This document shows, in pieces, positions 1-7,022 of a stretch of DNA of 16,836 nucleotides. The stretch comes from Bacteroides sp. CAG:1076 (lineage in GTDB: Bacteria; Bacteroidota; Bacteroidia; Bacteroidales; Bacteroidaceae): NCBI GenBank assembly GCA_000436795.1, contig HF993211.1, forward strand, positions 1-16,836, read 5' to 3'. Under the pieces are notes generated by a model that did not search any database, was not told the origin of the DNA, and worked only from the letters and a program-made list of their open reading frames with translations. The stretch's first letter is position 1. Every line of letters begins with the position of its first letter. Both the position numbers and the translations under genes were made by a program.

Positions 1-740
1 GTCATATCCAGATATTGCAGAATGGCTCCGGAAGCAATGATACCATTCTTCAGATGTTCCACTCCGAAACCTTTCAGGTTCTTGGTTTCGAAATGTTTCA
101 GCAGCTTTTCGCGGGCAGACGCTTCGGTAAACACCCAGTCGTCCAGCTCGAAGGTAAAGAACTTGTTGCCGAAATTACCTTCGAACATCGGTTTCTTTCC
201 CCGTTCGAATAAGACTTCTTTCGGGGCAAAATTATTCAGTAACTTGTCGATATAGTCGAAAGGCCCTTCGGCGGTAAGAAATTCTCCCGTCGAAATATCC
301 AGGAAAGCGACGCCGCAAGCTGTCTTGCCGAAATGTACGGCAGCCAGGAAGTTGTTCTCCTTATAAGATAATACATTATCGCTGATGGCAACACCCGGCG
401 TAACCAGTTCGGTGATGCCTCTTTTTACCAGCTTCTTTGTGGTTTTCGGGTCTTCCAGTTGGTCGCAGATAGCCACACGTCGTCCTGCCCGAATCAGTTT
501 CGGCAGGTACGTATCGAGCGCGTGGTGCGGAAATCCCGCCATCTCCACCGTCTTACCCTGTCCGTTGGCACGTTTGGTCAGCGTGATTCCCAGAATTTCG
601 GAAGCTGTTACGGCATCTTCCGAATACGTTTCATAAAAGTCGCCACACCTGAAGAGCATGATTGCATCGGGATGTTTCGCCTTTAAGTCGAAATACTGCT
701 TCATCATGGGGGTTAATACCACGTCATTGTCCTTAGCCAC
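1..740 (-). CDS. mutS: DNA mismatch repair protein MutS (N-terminal part, cut by window edge)
   Basis: MutS binds mismatched bases and starts methyl-independent or methyl-directed repair as a DNA-clamping ATPase in the cytoplasm. Only the first 246 codons are here. They hold the mismatch-reading domain I, with the Phe-x-Glu motif at residues 35-37 (FYE, inside [11 protein letters not shown]), followed by part of the connector domain. The residues around [10 protein letters not shown] and [15 protein letters not shown] are typical MutS. The start chosen is a GTG at 740-738 (product begins with [10 protein letters not shown]): no in-frame ATG lies upstream, and a purine-rich AAAGGAA sits just before it. 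The next in-frame ATG (residue 12) would cut into the conserved start. A TATCTTTG promoter element lies 39 nt upstream. The gene is divergent from the susC-like gene. The ATPase domain lies outside the window, so intactness cannot be judged. Confidence 0.95.
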   Translation of the reverse strand, partial: MAKDNDVVLTPMMKQYFDLKAKHPDAIMLFRCGDFYETYSEDAVTASEILGITLTKRANGQGKTVEMAGFPHHALDTYLPKLIRAGRRVAICDQLEDPKTTKKLVKRGITELVTPGVAISDNVLSYKENNFLAAVHFGKTACGVAFLDISTGEFLTAEGPFDYIDKLLNNFAPKEVLFERGKKPMFEGNFGNKFFTFELDDWVFTEASAREKLLKHFETKNLKGFGVEHLKNGIIASGAILQYLDM

Positions 741-778
741 GGTTATTCCTTTCTTTTTAAGATTATGTTTAGGGACAG

Positions 779-786
779 CAAAGATA
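779..786 (-). promoter_or_regulatory. Putative -7 element of the mutS promoter
   Basis: Read on the minus strand this is TATCTTTG, a perfect match to the Bacteroidetes -7 consensus TAnnTTTG, 39 nt before the mutS GTG. No clean TTTG is seen 19-21 nt further upstream, so the -33 half is weak or absent. Confidence 0.5.
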
Positions 787-927
787 CTTCAAAAGCGTGA
801 ATACTTGATATAAGAAAATGGAAAAATCTTTTTTCGAGGGTTCAAGGATGAAATAGATGCAATATCTTTTTAATAAAGTTTACAGCTTTTGAAATGTTTT
901 TAGAACCATAACGTCATTGTTCTGTCG

Positions 928-957
928 TTTGCTTGTAATTAGGGTCGGATACTTTTG
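928..957 (+). promoter_or_regulatory. Putative promoter of the susC-susD-NPP operon
   Basis: TTTG at 928-931, an 18-nt spacer and TACTTTTG at 950-957 match the Bacteroidetes sigma-ABfr consensus (TTTG, 19-21 nt, TAnnTTTG) with a spacer one base short. Transcription would start near 964, leaving a leader of only about 19 nt before the ATG at 983. The rest of 741-982 is AT-rich and shows no other convincing element; no operator-like inverted repeat stands out. Confidence 0.6.
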
Positions 958-982
958 CACCAGTTTTTAATGGGATTTGTTT

Positions 983-3877
983 ATGAGGTATTTAGCTTTA
1001 ACAGGAATCATGTGCTTATTGCCTTTTTCGGCATCTGCAAATTTATTAAAAGGAAAAGTAATAGACCAAAGTACGAAGGAGGCTTTGATTGGAGTGTCTG
1101 TAGCATTAAAAGGTAATCCCAGTATTGGGACTATTACAGACGTAGATGGTAATTTTTCTCTGGATGTTGATGCAACGAAAGCAACATTGGAGCTGACTTA
1201 TGTAGGGTATGTGACAAAGGAAATCAGTTTATCGGAAGATAAGCAAGGGGTGGTTGTTGAAATGGATGAAGACAATTTCAAATTGGATGAAGTGGTGGTG
1301 ACCGGACAAGGTGCTGAAATCAAAAAGAGACGTTTGTCATCGAATGTTTCGACGGTAAGTGAAAAAGATTTGGTGAAAATGCCACAAGGGCGTATTGATC
1401 AGATGCTACAAAATGCACTTCCGAATGTGCAGATAAACTTGTCGAATGGACAGCCGGGTACGACGTCTTTGATTAAGGCTCGTGGTCTTTCTTCTGCTTT
1501 TTCAAATTCTACTCCTGTTATTTATGTTGATGGAGTACGTGTGGATAACATGAATACGGGAGCAACATTGAATAACTCTTTGAGTGGAAATGCTGCTGCT
1601 ACAGGTTCTATTGGGGATATTCCGATGGAAAATATAGAACGTATAGAATATGTGACCGGAGGTGCTGCTACTACATTATACGGTTCGGATGCTGCAAACG
1701 GAGTGATACAGATATTCACTAAAAAAGGAGGTGAAGGACGTTTTAATGCTTCTGTAGAGGCTGAGTTGGGAGCAGATGTTGCATCTTCTCAGTTTTATCA
1801 TTTTAAGCGTACGAAAGAATTGTTGCATCAGACTGGTTTCTCACAGAAATATCGTGTAGCTTTCGATGGCGGAAATGAAAAATATGGTTATAGTTTAGGA
1901 GCGAGCATGAGTAATAGTACCGGAACTTTGATACATAACGGGAATGAAGATAAGAAGTACGATTTGCGTTTCGGTTCTCGTCTGAAAATTAATAAAGCAT
2001 TAGAATATCAGAACTCATTTGGTATGGTAGTGGAAGATTTCCGCCGTAGCCGTAATGGTAATCAGGGAGGATATACGGGATTGTGGTTTACGGAAGGTTC
2101 TGCTGCTGCTAATTTTGATTATGTAGATGAAAATGGGAATTCCGTTGGCTACAATCCGGATATTGATGCTGCAAGTGATTATGAATTTGCCCAGATGAAG
2201 GCTTTCGTCGATAAAGCTGAAGCTTTGCAGAATAATAAAGAATCTGTACGTCGTTTTCAGACATCTCAGTCACTTTCATTTAAACCTCTTCAGAATCTTA
2301 CTTTTAAAGGGACTTTTGGATTGGACTATCGTTTGAATACGAATAAGAATATTACGACAAACGAGTATTTGATTCATACTCAGCAAAAGCCGGAAGGAAC
2401 TTCGGATGCGGGTAGTATCAATAACTTCGACCGTAACTATTTAGGGCTTACCATTGAATTGAACGGACAATATAATTATCATTTCCGTGATATTCTGAGT
2501 CTGGTTACAACTGCTGGTTTTCAGTATTTCAGCACTTATGACCATCAGTCTGTGTATAATGGAACGAATGTCAGAGATGGTGCGCTGATTATGACTGGAG
2601 CTGGTACACAGAGTGCCGATGAATGGTTGAGCTATCTATATAATTATGGTGTATTTGTACAAGAGAACATTGGTATAAAAGATAAATATTATTTGGACTT
2701 AGGTTTGCGTGCAGACTATAACACTGCATTTGGTGATAATGTGGGTTGGCAATATTATCCTAAAATTGGATTGTCTTATCAGTTGTCGGACGAAGCGTTT
2801 ATGAAATCCATTGTAAACAGTGGTATGCTGAATTCCTTCAGACTATTTGCCAATTATGGTATTGCAGGTAGTTATCCACCTGCTTTCGAGTATCAGAAAA
2901 CAATCGCTGTGAATTCGTTCTTAGGTCAGCAGGCTGCTTCGTTCGGTAAGTATGGTAATCCGGATTTGGGACCGGAAAAGAAACATTCGTATGAAGTCGG
3001 CTTTAATACTGTATTGTTTAACCATTTTTTGAATGTCGGGTTAACTTATTATTATGCTCGTACCAAAGATGCACTCTTTAGTGTTCCTTCGCTGCCTTCT
3101 TCCGGACAGTCTGCAAGTTATCTGGCAAATGTGGGTGAAATTGAAAATAAAGGTATTGAGCTGACGGTAGGTATGCAACTGGTCAATACGAAAGATTGGA
3201 ATGTGCGTCTGAATGCGTCGGCTAATACAAATCACAATGTTGTTTTGAGTACGGGTGGAACAGTTCCTTTTGCAATCGGTGGATTCTCTTCACGTACGGT
3301 ACAGACCGTAGTGGAAGAAGGAAAGCCTGTCGGTTTTATTCGTGGTTCGAAGGCGGTTTTGAATGAAGACGGTTCACTGAAAGAAGTTCTGGAGTTGCAA
3401 GATTTAGGAACAACGATACCTACTCTGTATGGAAACTTCTCATTGAATGTCGATTATAAAAATCTTTCATTCTTTGTAAGCGGTGATTATCAGGCTGGGT
3501 CGTACGTACATTCTTTCGACCGTCAGTTCCGTTTTGCAAAAGGTTTAAAGGATCCCAGCATACCGGATAAAGCACTTGAAGGAACAACACAAGGTGCGGC
3601 TTGGTTGAATTTTACAAACTTCTTCGTTGAAAAAGCTGATTATTTAAAGATTAGAAACATCGGGGCTTATTATACGGTTAAGCCGAAGAGGTATCTGAAG
3701 GAAATCTGTTTCGGTTTCAATGTATATAATCCATTCTCTTTTACGGCAGCTTCTGTCGATCCTGAAGCATTGTTGTCGGGCGCTCGTTCTCAAGGAGCTG
3801 TAGCTACCGGAGGATTGAACTATTCTTCCTATTCTACTCCTCGTCAATATATAGGATCAGTTAAAGTTAATTTCTAA
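983..3877 (+). CDS. SusC/RagA-family TonB-dependent outer-membrane transporter
   Basis: A 964-residue outer-membrane beta-barrel that imports a ligand handed over by its SusD-type partner, powered by TonB. Visible in order: a signal peptide ending in an Ala-Ser-Ala type site near residue 19; a CarboxypepD_reg-like domain at about 21-100; a TonB-box-like LDEVVVTG at 101-108; a plug domain at about 113-248 with the family motif LYGSDAANGVI at 232-242; then a long barrel ending in the typical aromatic C-terminus (VKVNF). There is no N-terminal STN signalling domain, so it is unlikely to act directly through an ECF sigma/anti-sigma pair. I chose ATG 983; an in-frame TTG at 977 would add two residues but the signal peptide is complete without it. 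An out-of-frame ATG lies at 970. The susD-like gene follows after 14 nt. The ligand cannot be told from the sequence. Confidence 0.95.
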   Translation: MRYLALTGIMCLLPFSASANLLKGKVIDQSTKEALIGVSVALKGNPSIGTITDVDGNFSLDVDATKATLELTYVGYVTKEISLSEDKQGVVVEMDEDNFKLDEVVVTGQGAEIKKRRLSSNVSTVSEKDLVKMPQGRIDQMLQNALPNVQINLSNGQPGTTSLIKARGLSSAFSNSTPVIYVDGVRVDNMNTGATLNNSLSGNAAATGSIGDIPMENIERIEYVTGGAATTLYGSDAANGVIQIFTKKGGEGRFNASVEAELGADVASSQFYHFKRTKELLHQTGFSQKYRVAFDGGNEKYGYSLGASMSNSTGTLIHNGNEDKKYDLRFGSRLKINKALEYQNSFGMVVEDFRRSRNGNQGGYTGLWFTEGSAAANFDYVDENGNSVGYNPDIDAASDYEFAQMKAFVDKAEALQNNKESVRRFQTSQSLSFKPLQNLTFKGTFGLDYRLNTNKNITTNEYLIHTQQKPEGTSDAGSINNFDRNYLGLTIELNGQYNYHFRDILSLVTTAGFQYFSTYDHQSVYNGTNVRDGALIMTGAGTQSADEWLSYLYNYGVFVQENIGIKDKYYLDLGLRADYNTAFGDNVGWQYYPKIGLSYQLSDEAFMKSIVNSGMLNSFRLFANYGIAGSYPPAFEYQKTIAVNSFLGQQAASFGKYGNPDLGPEKKHSYEVGFNTVLFNHFLNVGLTYYYARTKDALFSVPSLPSSGQSASYLANVGEIENKGIELTVGMQLVNTKDWNVRLNASANTNHNVVLSTGGTVPFAIGGFSSRTVQTVVEEGKPVGFIRGSKAVLNEDGSLKEVLELQDLGTTIPTLYGNFSLNVDYKNLSFFVSGDYQAGSYVHSFDRQFRFAKGLKDPSIPDKALEGTTQGAAWLNFTNFFVEKADYLKIRNIGAYYTVKPKRYLKEICFGFNVYNPFSFTAASVDPEALLSGARSQGAVATGGLNYSSYSTPRQYIGSVKVNF

Positions 3878-3891
3878 ATAATAAAAGGTAT

Positions 3892-5322
3892 ATGAAAGCA
3901 ATCAATTATATATTTCTGTCAGTTGCAACGTGTTTTACACTTAATTCTTGTGAGTTATTGCAGCCTGATGATATTATCAATCCGAATGTCGATGAAAATA
4001 CGTTTTTAAATTCGGCAAATGCGATGCAGGCTTGGGTAAATGGAACGAATAGTTCTTTTGCTGAATCGATAGGTTCTTATTGTGAGCTGATGGAGATTAT
4101 GTCGGACAATTATTTTAATAATTATTCTCAAAGTAGTAAGGTGTTCGATATACCGAAAATTCTGTATACAGACCTTGATGTTACCAATCTTCAGCGATAT
4201 ATAGGTACCATGCGTGAGTCTGCCGATTATGGAATCAATGTAGTGGCTCCTGTTGATGCAAAGACAAAGAAAAGCGATTTGTTTAATCTGTATTATATTA
4301 AAGCTTATTCGTATATACTTGCTGGAGAATATTTTCGCGCCTTGCCTGATGAGGATGGAGGTGATGTCAAAACTTGGGATGTACAACTTAAAACGGCTGT
4401 TGAGGTTTTAGACAAGGCTTTGGAATATGTAGAAACAGATGAGGATAGAGCTTTTATCCATACACTGAAAGCACGTGTTTATTATCGCTTGGGCGATGAA
4501 CCGAATGCTGTGAATGAATCTCAGACAGCCTTGTCCTTTTCTGGCGATTTTGTAAAACAAGTACAGTTTGATGGAGTAAACAATATTCTGAATTCCATTC
4601 AGACTGCTACATGGGGAACCTGGTTCCAGCCGTTACCGAGATTGGATTTTCTGGATCCTAAGTATTTTAAGCTAACCAGTACGGAAGAACGTCCTATAAA
4701 TATAGGAAAGGCAGAAGAAGATTATCTCATTCTGGCAGAAGCGGCCTTGGCCGATAATGATATTGACGGGGCTAAAGACTATATGAAGCAATTGCTTACT
4801 TTGGTTAAATCTCGTCCTGTTCAAACAGATTTGAATGATCAGTTGGAAGGAAGATTTAATGGAGGATACAAACATTATCCTAACAGTTCGGAATATGTAG
4901 TGGCGGCTTCTGAAGGTGAAGAATATCGTAGCGGATTGGTTTTAGACCGTCAGGCTCCTCATTTAATCAGTGTTCCGTATATTTCTGGAACATCTGTTTC
5001 TGAAGCTATGATAAATGAAACCAGTGGAGTAGATGAAACCTTAGAGTTATTATATTTAATGCGTCAGGAAATCTTCTTTGCTGAGGGGAGAAGAGTGGCC
5101 GATTTAGGTATTAAATTACCTGTTTGTGAGGTTGAGGCTGCTAATACACCGTCGGCTAAGCCGTATATGGAGGCTCTTATTCCTTCGTTTATTCCATTGA
5201 ACCAGGGTATGGATGACTTTACAATGGATGAAACGACTAAAAAGGTAACCATCCGTTATAATATGAATAAGGTTATTGTAGAAAATAAATCATCTGAATA
5301 TGTTGTGCCGTTCTTTAATTAA
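3892..5322 (+). CDS. SusD/RagB-family surface nutrient-binding lipoprotein
   Basis: A 476-residue surface lipoprotein expected to form the lid over the preceding SusC-type barrel and bind its ligand. The N-terminus is a short hydrophobic signal with a lipobox ending LNSC, so Cys20 is the predicted lipidated residue; the acidic stretch a few residues later (PDD) fits Bacteroidetes surface-export signals. A helical TPR-like SusD core is visible, for example NLYYIKAYSYILAGEYFRAL near residues 132-151 and the following helices to about 215. The C-terminal RQEIFFAEGRRVADLGIKLP stretch is a classic RagB/SusD signature. It is somewhat shorter than many glycan-binding SusD proteins, which often exceed 500 residues. 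The start lies 14 nt after the susC-like stop, and the 3' end overlaps the phosphodiesterase gene by 23 nt, so the three are probably co-transcribed. The bound ligand is unknown. Confidence 0.93.
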   Translation: MKAINYIFLSVATCFTLNSCELLQPDDIINPNVDENTFLNSANAMQAWVNGTNSSFAESIGSYCELMEIMSDNYFNNYSQSSKVFDIPKILYTDLDVTNLQRYIGTMRESADYGINVVAPVDAKTKKSDLFNLYYIKAYSYILAGEYFRALPDEDGGDVKTWDVQLKTAVEVLDKALEYVETDEDRAFIHTLKARVYYRLGDEPNAVNESQTALSFSGDFVKQVQFDGVNNILNSIQTATWGTWFQPLPRLDFLDPKYFKLTSTEERPINIGKAEEDYLILAEAALADNDIDGAKDYMKQLLTLVKSRPVQTDLNDQLEGRFNGGYKHYPNSSEYVVAASEGEEYRSGLVLDRQAPHLISVPYISGTSVSEAMINETSGVDETLELLYLMRQEIFFAEGRRVADLGIKLPVCEVEAANTPSAKPYMEALIPSFIPLNQGMDDFTMDETTKKVTIRYNMNKVIVENKSSEYVVPFFN

Positions 5323-6661
5323 TAGTTTGAACTATAGATTGTTTACTGTCATTCTGTTCTGTTTGGGATGGTTGTCGGATGCAGTTGCCGATAATTCGAA
5401 ATATGTCATATTGATAACGATTGACGGAATGCATGCAGGGATGGTAACTGATCCGGAAATGCCTTCACCTTATTTAAAGATGATGAAACGAGAAGGTCTT
5501 TTTGTGGATAAAGTAAAAGGTGTACCTCCTACAGCTACTTATCCGTCACATACCAGTATTGTGACGGGAGCTCTTCCTGTTCATCATCGTATCTTTTATA
5601 ACGCTCCGTTTGTTTTCAACAAAGATTCTGTGGTGAGTTATTGGTATGCAGATAGTATAAAGGTTCCAACTATCTGGCAGGCTGCTAAAGAATCTGGTTT
5701 TACTACAGCTTCCTTGTTTTGGCCAGTATCGACTAAATCGCGTTGGATTGATTATAACATTCCGGAATATTGGTCTGTAAAGCGTGTAGCCAATCAGTTG
5801 GATTTTATTAAGCCCGTTTGTACTCCGTCGGGTATATTGGATGAACTTGAAGAAAATGCAGTTGGACGGTTAGACCATTTGACTTTTGGGGCTGGTTCCA
5901 TTACCCGCGATGCCCGTACAGCACATATGGCTAATTATATAATGAATAAATATCATCCTAATCTGATGACGATTCATTTGATAACGACAGACTATGCCCA
6001 GCATGCTACAGGTATGCAGTCGGAACGTACTCGAATGGCTGTTGCGAGTGCGGACCATGCAATTGGTTTAATTGTGGAGAACTTAAAGCAAACGCATCGT
6101 ATGGATAGTACAACGATTATCGTATGTGGCGATCATGGCTTTTCTGATATAAATCGGGTAATTGCTCCAAATGTCTGGCTTACTCATGCGGGATTATTGA
6201 GTGAAAAGCCTGGAGGCGACTGGAAAGCTTGTTTTCATGGAAATGGTTCGGTGATGTTTTTATACCTTCGTGATTCTAATGATAAAAAGACTCTTGAAAA
6301 GGTTGAGAATATCATACAGAATCTTCCTGTTGAAACGCGCAGCTTGTTCAAGGTCGTATCTCAAAAAGAATTGACTGCAATGGGGGGAGATCCTAAAGTG
6401 GCTTTAGCATTAGAGCCGATTGCTGGAATCAGTGTCTCTACAAACCGTACGGGCGCCGATGTTCTTGTAAAGGAAGGTGGTTCTCACGGTTATTTCTCAG
6501 GGATTGACCCCACTTGTTTCATGGTATATGGATGTAGTGTATCAGATAAAGGAAAAGAGATACAAACCATGCGCCAGATAGATATTGCTCCTTATGTTAT
6601 GCATTTGTTGGGTGTGGAATATAAGTTCGCGGATGGGAAACTTCCTCAGGAATTATTTTGA
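5300..6661 (+). CDS. Exported nucleotide pyrophosphatase/phosphodiesterase-type enzyme (alkaline phosphatase superfamily)
   Basis: A 453-residue two-metal hydrolase of the type I phosphodiesterase/NPP family, which cleaves phosphodiester or pyrophosphate bonds through a covalent Thr intermediate. The active site can be read in full: Asp42 (LITIDG), nucleophile Thr80 (TATYPSH), phosphate-binding Asn101, Asp231 and His235 (TTDYAQHATG), Asp278-His279 (CGDHGF) and His396 (GGSHGYFSG). The spacings 80 to 101, 231 to 235 and 231 to 278 equal those I recall for the characterised Xanthomonas NPP (T90, N111, D210, H214, D257). A signal peptide with a cleavage site near residue 30 (DAVA) and no lipobox suggests a soluble periplasmic enzyme. 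The ATG at 5300 overlaps the susD stop by 23 nt, which suggests translational coupling. The Gly common after the HH following the nucleophile loop is Arg97 here. Substrate (nucleotide, phospholipid head group, phosphoglycan) is not determined. Confidence 0.9.
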   Translation: MLCRSLINSLNYRLFTVILFCLGWLSDAVADNSKYVILITIDGMHAGMVTDPEMPSPYLKMMKREGLFVDKVKGVPPTATYPSHTSIVTGALPVHHRIFYNAPFVFNKDSVVSYWYADSIKVPTIWQAAKESGFTTASLFWPVSTKSRWIDYNIPEYWSVKRVANQLDFIKPVCTPSGILDELEENAVGRLDHLTFGAGSITRDARTAHMANYIMNKYHPNLMTIHLITTDYAQHATGMQSERTRMAVASADHAIGLIVENLKQTHRMDSTTIIVCGDHGFSDINRVIAPNVWLTHAGLLSEKPGGDWKACFHGNGSVMFLYLRDSNDKKTLEKVENIIQNLPVETRSLFKVVSQKELTAMGGDPKVALALEPIAGISVSTNRTGADVLVKEGGSHGYFSGIDPTCFMVYGCSVSDKGKEIQTMRQIDIAPYVMHLLGVEYKFADGKLPQELF

Positions 6662-6721
6662 TTAAGTATAGGCTCGTTTGAAAATATATTTTTAGAGATT
6701 TAGTTGTAAAAGCATTTTGGA

Positions 6722-6757
6722 GAAGGGTATATATTCCGATTGGAATGTGTACCCTTT
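6722..6757 (+). terminator. Hairpin terminator of the susC-susD-NPP operon
   Basis: A near-perfect inverted repeat begins 60 nt after the NPP stop: left arm 6725-6737, GATT loop 6738-6741, right arm 6742-6754, all 13 pairs formed with two G-T wobbles, extended by A-T pairs at 6723-6724/6755-6756. TTTGAGTTTTTATAT follows, giving an interrupted U-tract. The stretch 6662-6721 shows nothing else. Confidence 0.75.
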
Positions 6758-6772
6758 GAGTTTTTATATAGA

Positions 6773-6806
6773 AAAAGCCCCGAAAGAATTATCTTTCAGG
6801 GCTTTT
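6773..6806 (-). terminator. Hairpin terminator of tRNA-Gln (works on both strands)
   Basis: AAAAGCCC at 6773-6780 pairs with GGGCTTTT at 6799-6806, then one C-A mismatch, then GAAAGA/TCTTTC (6782-6787/6792-6797) with an ATTA loop. On the minus strand it lies 15 nt past the tRNA 3' end and is followed by T residues, so it fits the tRNA transcript. On the plus strand it could be a second terminator behind 6722-6757. Confidence 0.8.
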
Positions 6807-6820
6807 CTGTAGAGTTTCCG

Positions 6821-6891
6821 TTGGACTACCAAGATTCGAACTTGGACAAACAGAACCAAAACCTGTTGTGCTGCCATTACACCATAGTCCA
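6821..6891 (-). tRNA. tRNA-Gln (anticodon TTG)
   Basis: The minus strand folds as a full cloverleaf of 71 nt. The acceptor arm TGGACTA (6891-6885) pairs with TAGTCCA (6828-6822), with A at 6821 as discriminator base. The D arm contains GTGTAATGGCAGCAC, the anticodon stem ACAGG pairs with the T-rich opposite arm around the loop TTTTGGT, giving anticodon TTG, and the T arm contains GTTCGAATC. CCA is not encoded, as is common in Bacteroidetes. The weak first T-A pair of the acceptor arm is typical of tRNA-Gln. It has its own promoter and terminator, so it is a single-gene unit lying opposite to both neighbours. Confidence 0.95.
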
Positions 6892-6921
6892 AACTTTATT
6901 TGTTTTCCTCAGAAAACGTTG

Positions 6922-6954
6922 CAAAGATAAATGTTTTCGTCAATATAATCCAAA
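6922..6954 (-). promoter_or_regulatory. Promoter of tRNA-Gln
   Basis: On the minus strand TTTG (6954-6951) is followed after exactly 21 nt by TATCTTTG (6929-6922). This is a full match to the Bacteroidetes consensus and lies about 30 nt before the mature tRNA 5' end. Confidence 0.75.
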
Positions 6955-6992
6955 TTATTTTTCACTTTTTTTTCTCTTCATGCTTTAATCGC

Positions 6993-7000
6993 TATCTTTG
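6993..7000 (+). promoter_or_regulatory. Putative -7 element of the S41 protease promoter
   Basis: TATCTTTG, a perfect TAnnTTTG match, ends 22 nt before the ATG at 7023. The -33 position holds only a run of T. Transcription would start near 7007, leaving a leader of about 16 nt. It is arranged back to back with the tRNA promoter. Confidence 0.6.
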
Positions 7001-7022
7001 CGGAAACCAAAAATATTAATTC

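Noticed and set aside
977..982. TTG start two codons upstream of the susC-like ATG
   Set aside because: The ATG at 983 already gives a complete signal peptide and no ribosome site favours the TTG.
4006..4386. 126-codon minus-strand ORF inside the susD-like gene
   Set aside because: It is antisense to a clear SusD protein, is dominated by Ile, Ser and Arg, and lacks any start context.
6821..6891. tRNA-Gln as an integration site for the SusCD-NPP locus
   Set aside because: No copy of the tRNA 3' end was seen near 741-982 and no integrase is present, so an island boundary is not supported.
6740..6988. 82-codon plus-strand ORF between the NPP-type and S41 genes
   Set aside because: It begins inside a terminator stem and runs through the second hairpin and the antisense of tRNA-Gln. 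Its composition is not protein-like.
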